Positions 58,017-64,000 of a DNA stretch of 64,000 bases are shown piece by piece. Under the pieces are notes generated by a model. The model worked only from the letters and a program-made list of their open reading frames with translations, did not search any database and was not told where the DNA came from. Numbering within the stretch: the first letter of the stretch is position 1; the number at the start of each line of letters is the position of its first letter. Source of the stretch: Bacillus gaemokensis. Its GTDB lineage: Bacteria > Bacillota > Bacilli > Bacillales > Bacillaceae_G. The position numbers and the translations under genes were made by a program. The stretch lies in assembly GCF_001590835.1 (NCBI RefSeq), contig NZ_LTAQ01000045.1:162586-226585 (forward strand). The letters run 5' to 3'.

Positions 58017-58096
58017 CTATACCACCCCTCCAATTATCAAAAAATAAACATTATAATAATTAAAGAGTGTTGACTTTTATAACTTATTTTTAACTG

Positions 58097-59332
58097 TTAT
58101 TTCCTCTCTTGCTGGAATAATTGTTCTAATATAATACTTTCCGCTTCCTTTTGAATCTCCGCTTTTTCTTCTTCTGAAAAAGTTTCAATCACATTACGCG
58201 CAATAGGAGATGTCCAAATTGTTCGTAGCACTGCATCCATATTCGTAAATGATTCTAACTCTTGCAGAACATTACCAACAAAATGATTCTCCTCTTTCAA
58301 CCGTTCAATTTCCGCAAACGAAACCGTCTCATTCTTCCACTTCATAACATATACAAAATCTCTACGTTCTTCTCCCGCTGCTAAAATATGAAAAATCTCT
58401 TCCACTCGTTTCTCATCGCGCAAATAAGAAGATACTAGCCCTTGTCCTGTAAAAACAACTGTCAAAAGCGTTCCTTCCTCTTCCTTGCGCCATTCATTTA
58501 TGACTTCCGTACAAGCTGACATAAGGTCATCAACCGTTTGCAGTTCATCAATCCGAATCTCTGCCTCACCCCAAACGACCTCCGCCGCACTGAAAAATGA
58601 ACAAGTCGTCCCTTGCTCTGTAATCGTAACAAGATACGCACCCTTTTCTCCTGTTTCCTTCCGGTGACGCCCTTGTATATTACCTGGATAAATAATGTAC
58701 GGTTCCTCTGATAAAATCTCTCTATTATGTATATGGCCAAGAGCCCAGTAATCAAATCCTTTTTCCTTTAACTCACGAATTTGAAACGGTGCATAGCGAT
58801 TATGTTCTGCATCGCCTTCCACACTCCCGTGAAGCATCCCAATATGAAAAGGTGCATCACTCGTCTTTGTATATTGCGCTGTCATATTATCCGTTACCGC
58901 TTGCTGCTGGTAACTAAATCCGTAAATAGATGCAAGAAGTTCACCATCTTTATAAAATGTCTTCTCTTCTACATACGGCTCCGTAAACACATGAACATTT
59001 TCAGGAAACTCAATCGCTGCCCAGCTTCCCCCTAAGTGATCATGGTTACCATGAATGATATAAACAGGAATCTCATACTGCGAAAGCCGCTTCATCTGCT
59101 CTCTCACAAACACTTGCGCACGCAAACTTCTCGTTTCAGCATCATATAAATCTCCTGCTAATAATACAAAATCAACGCGCACTTGAATCGCCTTATCAAT
59201 AATACGCTCAAACGACTGAAACGTACTTTGCTTCATTCTTTCCCAAACCGATAGCGGCACATTCATTTCCATTCCTTTAAACGGACTATCTAAATGTAAA
59301 TCTGCCGCATGTATAAACTTTACTTGTTTCAC
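58097..59332 (-). CDS. yhaO: YhaO, SbcD/Mre11-like metallophosphoesterase
   Basis: The 411-residue protein has the calcineurin-like metal motifs FIHAADLHLDSPF, LLAGDLYD, IHGNHDH, MLHGS and LGHIHNRE. It is the predicted nuclease partner of YhaN. The element after it separates the two genes; it ends with QQERK 6 bp before that region. Confidence 0.92.
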   Translation of the reverse strand: MKQVKFIHAADLHLDSPFKGMEMNVPLSVWERMKQSTFQSFERIIDKAIQVRVDFVLLAGDLYDAETRSLRAQVFVREQMKRLSQYEIPVYIIHGNHDHLGGSWAAIEFPENVHVFTEPYVEEKTFYKDGELLASIYGFSYQQQAVTDNMTAQYTKTSDAPFHIGMLHGSVEGDAEHNRYAPFQIRELKEKGFDYWALGHIHNREILSEEPYIIYPGNIQGRHRKETGEKGAYLVTITEQGTTCSFFSAAEVVWGEAEIRIDELQTVDDLMSACTEVINEWRKEEEGTLLTVVFTGQGLVSSYLRDEKRVEEIFHILAAGEERRDFVYVMKWKNETVSFAEIERLKEENHFVGNVLQELESFTNMDAVLRTIWTSPIARNVIETFSEEEKAEIQKEAESIILEQLFQQERK

Positions 59333-59502
59333 AAATAAACGTTCCTTTCTTTTTTCTTACTCTATTGCAAACAGCATAACTGTTCATATATAAAAGTTTC
59401 ACTTTATTTTACCACGCAATGTCACATATTTCTTTGCATATTCTATTGTTTTATGACAAAATAGTTATAAGATTCTGATTTTAATTTGGAGGGGAATTTT
59501 TC

Positions 59503-59688
59503 ATGGGAGTATACGTTCTAACAGTCTTTGAAAAAGATGGTTCAAAAGCATTAGACGAATCATTCGAGGCCGTAACAGAAAAAGAAGCGAAATCAAAAGG
59601 GGAATCCCTTTTACGAGAAAAAGGATTATATGAAAAAACGCATCGTTGCACATCTTCAGCAGGAAAGCTCGTTTTATTCCAGCGCTAA
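59503..59688 (+). CDS. yhzD: YhzD-family small protein
   Basis: The 61-residue protein starts behind GGAGGGG and reads MGVYVLTVFEKDGSKALDES, then YEKTHRCTSSAGKLVLFQR, very close to my memory of B. subtilis YhzD. The function is unknown. Divergent from yhaO, as in B. subtilis. Confidence 0.85.
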   Translation: MGVYVLTVFEKDGSKALDESFEAVTEKEAKSKGESLLREKGLYEKTHRCTSSAGKLVLFQR

Positions 59689-59715
59689 AAAAAGAAGCGT
59701 CATCCGCTTCTTTTT
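59689..59715. terminator. Terminator after yhzD
   Basis: AAAAAGAAGCG pairs with CGCTTCTTTTT around TCATC; it works in both directions for the convergent neighbour. Confidence 0.92.
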
Positions 59716-60074
59716 CATTCCATATCTTCATCACACCACGTGAATACCACATCTAGAATCCGATTACCAATACGCACGCGCCGATTCCACTCTCCAGTTT
59801 GAATTTGGCGCTGCAATTCGAGTTTCATCTTTTCCGTCCAGTCGTGAATGGTTCCATTCCCGTCGTACGGATATACGCCCTGGAACTCTTCCTGCAGAAG
59901 ACGTAAACTTTCTGCATCCAAATGAAAATGGAAAAAGTAGTTTGCGGTAAGCGATGGCTCTTGCAATCGTAAAAACGGATCGTTAATTTGCTTTCTATTT
60001 CGATAAAAAGTAAATATATTTGCCTTTCCGCTCGTAATTTGGTCAATTTGAATTTCGTGCTTCTCTATAATCAC
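59715..60074 (-). CDS. Protein of unknown function (119 residues)
   Basis: It starts behind a GAGGTGG run with MIIEKHEIQIDQITSGKANI and ends VFTWCDEDME. It is soluble, acidic and has no cysteine-pair or membrane segment. The FHFHLDAESLRLLQEEF region is distinctive, but I do not recognise a family. It is convergent with yhzD. Confidence 0.65.
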   Translation of the reverse strand: MIIEKHEIQIDQITSGKANIFTFYRNRKQINDPFLRLQEPSLTANYFFHFHLDAESLRLLQEEFQGVYPYDGNGTIHDWTEKMKLELQRQIQTGEWNRRVRIGNRILDVVFTWCDEDME

Positions 60075-60228
60075 GTCTTGTCCACCTCGTTATATACTAC
60101 CCTTAGTATATATGTCTTTTACACTGAAGTTAACCATTTTCACACGAAATTCATTTCCTTCATCTATTTCCCGTACCTCCAAGTAACAATCAGAACAAAT
60201 AAAAACAAATTTGAAGGGGAGCGATCAC

Positions 60229-60369
60229 ATGTATTTCGGAAGTAAAGGATGGTATGTAAAAGAATTAAAAAAATTAGGTATCCGTCATTATGAAGGTAAA
60301 AAACTAGAATCATATCGTACGCATGTGTTGGCTAGTTTACTCGAAAGAGCTCAGAGAGAGTCTGCTTAA
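60229..60369 (+). CDS. DUF2639 (YflJ-like) small protein
   Basis: A 46-residue protein starting at 60229 behind AAGGGGAGCG, reading MYFGSKGWYVKELKKLGIRH and ending LERAQRESA, the DUF2639 pattern of small Bacillus proteins, thought to be spore associated. It is basic and likely helical. A terminator follows directly. Confidence 0.7.
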   Translation: MYFGSKGWYVKELKKLGIRHYEGKKLESYRTHVLASLLERAQRESA

Positions 60370-60378
60370 TACATGAGG

Positions 60379-60412
60379 AGAAGCAACGTTTATTGGGACG
60401 TTGCTTCTTTCT
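60379..60412 (+). terminator. Terminator after the DUF2639 gene
   Basis: AGAAGCAACGT pairs with ACGTTGCTTCT around TTATTGGG, followed by TTCTT. Confidence 0.85.
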
Positions 60413-60456
60413 TATTTTACTTTTCATCTACTACGCAACAGATATGACTTTCGTAG

Positions 60457-60903
60457 TTAATTAACATGAATAGTTATGCTATCTTGATAAAAACCATCGA
60501 ATATCACTTGAGCTTTGATTATAGAATTATCTTTCAAATGATTATACGTATGTATACTAAATTTCCCATACTTATCAACCCGTCCGCTCCCAATAACCAT
60601 ATCGTCACCTATTAGTACAATTGTTGAATGAGGTTCCGCATGGCCTGTTACATACTTATCACTATGTGTCACAGAAGCTATCATTATTTTTGCATCAATA
60701 TAACCAACTGATTGAATACATTTCTTTTCTTTCAAATTCATTTTAATCGTTCTATCTTCGTAGAATATATTTTTAATTTTTAAATCTTCCGTTCCCGAAA
60801 ATTCTTGATTCATATCAGCTTTATCAGAACAGAAACTCAAATTTTTACGCCAACTAAACCTATACAATATGGCAATAATACTAATAGATGGAGCCATCTG
60901 CAT
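60457..60903 (-). CDS. Protein with C-terminal bacterial Ig-like domain
   Basis: The ATG at 60903 behind GGAGGG gives 148 residues. The C-terminal half (VTGHAEPHSTIVLIGDDMVI, then GRVDKYGKFSIHTYNHLKD and a final FYQDSITIHVN) has the Big_6-type Ig pattern (TGxAEPGSTVxL). The N-terminus (MQMAPSISIIAILYRF) is weakly hydrophobic. It may be a fragment of a larger surface protein. The role is unknown. Confidence 0.6.
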   Translation of the reverse strand: MQMAPSISIIAILYRFSWRKNLSFCSDKADMNQEFSGTEDLKIKNIFYEDRTIKMNLKEKKCIQSVGYIDAKIMIASVTHSDKYVTGHAEPHSTIVLIGDDMVIGSGRVDKYGKFSIHTYNHLKDNSIIKAQVIFDGFYQDSITIHVN

Positions 60904-61157
60904 TAACTGTCCCTCCATTTCTCCAAAACTACCTTCTCATTTTTGATCAATTCAAATCATGACATACAACCATATCTCACTGGAATCTGAAAACAGAATA
61001 AATTCCCCCACACTCTCTGAATCAATATAATAAAATGAATTTACAGCTATAATTTCTATTTTTTGAAAAAAGGAAACAGCTTTGATTGGTAATAAGGGAC
61101 TCTTAAATATTTCCATATTGAATATAATATGTTAAGAAAAAACATTCGATTTTCCAC

Positions 61158-61598
61158 TCAATTCCTTACTGTTAGCTTGCACAAAATATATAAAATACAG
61201 CTTTTTATTCCAGATGTAATAACAACGCTAAACAAAAGTAACCATGCTCCATTAGCTATAGATGTAATCCCTCCCTCGAATAAATCAATAATAATAATCT
61301 GACCGATTATTAAGAAGATCCAAGAGATTAAATACTGCCTTCCACTTTTGATATATAAAATCCCACCCTCGTAATAGACTTCAATTACACTCCCTTGCCA
61401 AACACCAATACAAAAAGAAAAGAGTGTAATCGCAAGTAACTCAGCTTGCAAATTCCATGTCATAGGACGCGGCATCGTGTATATAATGATTCCTGCAACA
61501 ATTAGAAAAATTAAAATATCTATCCATTTTATCTGTCTAGGTTTGATTTGAATCCAAACAAAGAAAATCATTGTAGAAATGAACAACAAAGTTATCAT
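61158..61598 (-). CDS. CcdC-like four-helix membrane protein
   Basis: The 146-residue protein has four hydrophobic helices (about 1-16, 25-42, 50-68, 85-140 in two parts) and the motif YTMPRPMTWNLQ. It resembles CcdC/DUF1453 proteins. The pair of short gene-free regions around it (60919-61157 and 61599-61747) shows nothing beyond AT-rich DNA. Function unknown. Confidence 0.6.
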   Translation of the reverse strand: MITLLFISTMIFFVWIQIKPRQIKWIDILIFLIVAGIIIYTMPRPMTWNLQAELLAITLFSFCIGVWQGSVIEVYYEGGILYIKSGRQYLISWIFLIIGQIIIIDLFEGGITSIANGAWLLLFSVVITSGIKSCILYILCKLTVRN

Positions 61599-61747
61599 TT
61601 AATTATTCTGTTTCCTTTCTCTATTAGAAGCGTCTGTATTTCTAATGAGATTGTATTGTTTCAATTTTTCTTGAATCTCATTTATGAAATTAAAGTTATA
61701 CAATATTCAACTTTCTTGATACTCTCTGAGCATAGCATAAAGAAAAA

Positions 61748-61792
61748 ATAAAAAAATCGTACAAAAGGGCAAGCCTACAATGTACGATTGGG
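61748..61792 (-). terminator. Terminator of the NarL-type two-component operon
   Basis: On the minus strand AATCGTAC and GTACGATT pair around a long loop, followed by TTTTTTTATT. Confidence 0.75.
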
Positions 61793-61805
61793 CATATATA
61801 ATGTT

Positions 61806-62450
61806 TTAAAAATGAATTAATTTTCTTTCGATAGATACAGCTACCGCTTCTGATCGTGAATTAACACCTAGTTTATTGTATATATTAGTTAAATACGCTT
61901 TTACTGTCCGCTCTGCTATCCCCATATCAAATGCAATTTCTTTGTTCTTATATCCTCGCGCAATAGCTTTTAGAACAAAAAGTTCTTTTTCTGTCAAATT
62001 ATGTTCTTCAATGGTATTGGTATGTACCTTTTTTCTTTTATAATTAACTATCTTTTCCATAATATCTGGTTGTAGTAAAATCTCACCCCTGATAGCAGCT
62101 TCCAATGTTCGAAACAAATTGTCACGATCAGTATCTTTTAGTAGATATCCTTTTGCTCCTAACTCAATTCCCTTTATCATTAATTCATCTTCATTATAAG
62201 TAGTTAATATAATAATTGGAGTATTATCCTGTTTTTTATTTAAAGATTCAATTGTTTCTAAACCACTCATTTTAGGCATATTTAAGTCCATTAAAATTAC
62301 ATCAGGTTTCTTTTCCTCTATTAACCAAAGAGCCTCTTCTCCATTTTCAGCCTCACCTATTATTTGAAAGGAATCACTAGTTTCTATTATTAATTTCAGA
62401 CCTTCTCTTACAACGAAATGATCATCAACAATTAATACATTATACTTCAT
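61806..62450 (-). CDS. NarL/LuxR-family response regulator
   Basis: The 214-residue protein has acidic DD at 9-10, phospho-acceptor D55 (VILMDLNMPKMSG), and a GerE-type helix-turn-helix (LTEKELFVLKAIARGYKNKE, then AERTVKAYLTNIYNKLGV). It overlaps the end of its kinase gene by 11 bp. The YhcZ/LiaR-like design indicates a transcription activator. Confidence 0.92.
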   Translation of the reverse strand: MKYNVLIVDDHFVVREGLKLIIETSDSFQIIGEAENGEEALWLIEEKKPDVILMDLNMPKMSGLETIESLNKKQDNTPIIILTTYNEDELMIKGIELGAKGYLLKDTDRDNLFRTLEAAIRGEILLQPDIMEKIVNYKRKKVHTNTIEEHNLTEKELFVLKAIARGYKNKEIAFDMGIAERTVKAYLTNIYNKLGVNSRSEAVAVSIERKLIHF

Positions 62451-63657
62451 ATCTATCTCCTTCTTTATTCATCGGTACTTGAATATGTACTTTAGTACCC
62501 TTCATCTTTTCACTCGATATGTGTATTTCTCCCTTGATCAATCGAACACGCTCATTTAAACCAATTAAACCATAGTGTCCAGGATTCTTACCGATATACC
62601 CAGTGTCAAAACCAATTCCATTATCTTCAATTTCGATAGTGAGTTTCTCAAGGTCATACATATAATCAACTTCTATATTCACATCCGTTGCCTGTGAATG
62701 TTTCACGATATTGGTTAAACATTCACTTATTAAATATAAACAGTGTTCCTTTACTAAGTTTGAAATAAGCGGGGGACTTTGAATATTAAATCTCACATGT
62801 ATAGACGTAGCCTCAGAAAAACGTTGCACTTCTTCCTCTACTGCTTCATTAAATGAATTGGTGGTATGACGCAAATCATCAATAACCAATCTTGCATCAT
62901 GTAAAGTTTTTCTCGCTCTTATCATAGTTTGTTTAATAATCTCTTGAGATCGTTTTGTATTCCCTGTTTGCATATGAGCATCTATTGCTTCCAATTGCAT
63001 AATTAAGCCTGCTACACCTTGCGCTAATGTATCGTGTAAATCTCTTGCCATTCGCTGTCTTTCATTGGCTAATGTCAATTCTTCCACTCTCATATATGCA
63101 GACTCTAACTCTTGAATGTATCTCTGTATGCGATTACGTGCATCAAATTGCTGCTTATTAATATAGGAAAAAGGAATAATAATTGCTAATACTAAAAGGA
63201 ACATAGAGATAAGAATAGATAATTTATTCACACCATAATTGATACTAATTGCAACACAAAATATTGCATACATGAGAGTAAAAACTGCAATTACTTTAAA
63301 TATCTTATTATATACATATAAGCTTTGCGCAATTAAAATGGGGGTTAATCCAACAAAAACCGCTATTGAACCATTTGGCACAATAAATGCAGCGAAAAAT
63401 ACAATGAAGAGTTGAATAAAAAAGAAGTACAGCAATTGACTATTCTTTAATGAACTAGCATACCAATGAAAGATTGTATGGATAACAATTATTATTGTAA
63501 AGAAAAAACTATCCATAGAGAAAATGTTATCATGAAATTCTAAAAGCATTGAAGCTATATACACGAGTGTTATCCATAAAATTATAAACCTTCTCGGAAT
63601 AAACACCGCTTCTAATAAATTTGTATCCAAATCTATATTTGACTTTAATTTCTTCAT
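62440..63657 (-). CDS. Sensor histidine kinase (NarX/YhcY-like, HisKA_3)
   Basis: The 405-residue protein starts behind GGAGGTCG. Six hydrophobic helices (about 23-40, 48-68, 76-92, 98-116, 122-140, 148-165) form a membrane sensor without a large outer loop. The DHp motif ERQRMARDLHDTLAQG places the phospho-acceptor at H208; the ATPase domain has N box YLISECLTNIVKHS and GHYGLIGLNERV. It overlaps the regulator gene and probably senses a membrane or small-molecule cue. Confidence 0.92.
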   Translation of the reverse strand: MKKLKSNIDLDTNLLEAVFIPRRFIILWITLVYIASMLLEFHDNIFSMDSFFFTIIIVIHTIFHWYASSLKNSQLLYFFFIQLFIVFFAAFIVPNGSIAVFVGLTPILIAQSLYVYNKIFKVIAVFTLMYAIFCVAISINYGVNKLSILISMFLLVLAIIIPFSYINKQQFDARNRIQRYIQELESAYMRVEELTLANERQRMARDLHDTLAQGVAGLIMQLEAIDAHMQTGNTKRSQEIIKQTMIRARKTLHDARLVIDDLRHTTNSFNEAVEEEVQRFSEATSIHVRFNIQSPPLISNLVKEHCLYLISECLTNIVKHSQATDVNIEVDYMYDLEKLTIEIEDNGIGFDTGYIGKNPGHYGLIGLNERVRLIKGEIHISSEKMKGTKVHIQVPMNKEGDRYEV

Positions 63658-63826
63658 ATACGACCTCCACCATTAGATTATACTATAAATCGATTGTATA
63701 ACATGCCCGGTGGCATTATTCTCAAATGATTAAATTAACTACTGTTACATGACAAATTTATCCTCTTACGAATTTCGTATAATCATTTAGACCACTATAA
63801 GTTATCCTGATTTTCCCCATAGAAAA

Positions 63827-63881
63827 ATCCCCTTATAGTAAACAGATTAATGTGCTTTCTTTTTCTGTCCTATAAGGGGAT
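63827..63881 (-). terminator. Terminator of the YbjQ-family gene
   Basis: ATCCCCTTATAG and CTATAAGGGGAT pair perfectly around a 31-base loop; on the minus strand TTTTTC follows. Confidence 0.8.
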
Positions 63882-63910
63882 CATATCATTTCATGAGATG
63901 CTTTTTTATT

Positions 63911-64000
63911 TTATATACGTACAGCAGTACCACTTACAGCAACCATTAACATTCCGTCACGAACGACTTCGTAGTCTACATCAATGCCAACAATTGCATT
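63911..64000 (-). CDS. YbjQ/UPF0145-family protein, C-terminal part (cut by window edge)
   Basis: The minus-strand frame at the right edge reads NAIVGIDVDYEVVRDGMLMV then AVSGTAVRI and TAA (63911-63913). This is the characteristic end of the YbjQ heavy-metal-binding-domain family (DVDYE...MLMVSxSGTAV). Only about 29 residues are visible. Confidence 0.85.
   Translation of the reverse strand, partial: NAIVGIDVDYEVVRDGMLMVAVSGTAVRI

Larger units (their letters stand above)
56190..58090 (-). mobile_element. IS607-like element (decayed tnpA, intact tnpB)
   Basis: The element lies between yhaO and yhaN on their coding strand. It contains a serine-recombinase tnpA with several frame breaks and a full-length tnpB. 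IS607 elements lack terminal inverted repeats, so the exact ends cannot be fixed by eye; the limits given are the flanking gene boundaries trimmed by about ten bases. It can no longer move on its own. Confidence 0.75.

Overview
The window is chromosomal DNA of a Bacillus cereus-group bacterium. The low-GC base composition, the gene order (lplJ-yhfI; yhgE-yhgD; hemY-hemH-hemE-pbpF-hmoB; ecsABC-hit-yhaH-hpr-yhaI-prsA; yhaL-yhaM-yhaN-yhaO-yhzD) matching the B. subtilis yha/yhf/yhg region, an InhA-type M6 protease, a Rap-Phr pair and copies of a bcr1-type interspersed repeat all point there. I cannot name the species from this sequence alone.

Layout. 1-5.3 kb: lipoate ligase (cut by the window edge), YhfI hydrolase, YhfH, an autoregulated LacI-type repressor, a DinB protein, and an ECF sigma/anti-sigma pair. 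5.6-10 kb: an FtsX-type ABC exporter (permease plus ATPase) convergent with an OmpR-type two-component system. The two promoters share a nearly identical direct-repeat block, so the regulator probably drives both. 10.5-12 kb: PadR regulator with a two-subunit permease, behind a strong promoter and three 20-bp-phased palindromes. 12.6-16.2 kb: YhgE membrane protein and TetR regulator YhgD, with four copies of a 23-bp operator. 16.5-19.8 kb: a membrane protein and a large secreted nuclease. 20.2-23.8 kb: three Nudix hydrolases, then a LysR/tautomerase/CMD cassette flanked by 40-bp direct repeats with a bcr1 insertion. 23.9-30.3 kb: late haem synthesis, PBP1A-type pbpF and the haem monooxygenase hmoB. 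30.5-33 kb: a broken Nudix gene, the YdbS/YdbT PH-domain pair and a small membrane protein. 33-41.5 kb: ecsABC, hit, yhaH, hpr, yhaI, prsA and a decayed HepT/MntA toxin-antitoxin pair. 41.6-46.6 kb: glpPFKD with two GlpP-type terminator leaders and a catabolite (cre) site. 46.7-52.2 kb: yhaL, then an accessory block (inhA, phr-rap, a GC-rich His-rich protein). 52.2-59.7 kb: yhaM-yhaN-yhaO, interrupted between yhaO and yhaN by an IS607-like element with an intact TnpB and a decayed TnpA. 59.5-64 kb: yhzD, small proteins, a NarL-type two-component system and the end of a YbjQ-family gene.

The most interesting unexplained structures lie in the regulatory and intergenic DNA. They are an orphan terminator and hairpin/GGGGTGTC array between ecsA and hit that implies an unannotated small RNA; the TGACC-N12-TAGTCA operator family around yhgE/yhgD; the phased PadR palindromes; the shared CTCCA direct repeats of the two-component/ABC module; two unlinked arrays of ATATCGGCGATT/ATATCGACCG units; and three copies of a ~90-bp GGCATGGGGCT repeat, one abutting a truncated Nudix gene. 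Everything here was read by eye; no search or folding program was run.
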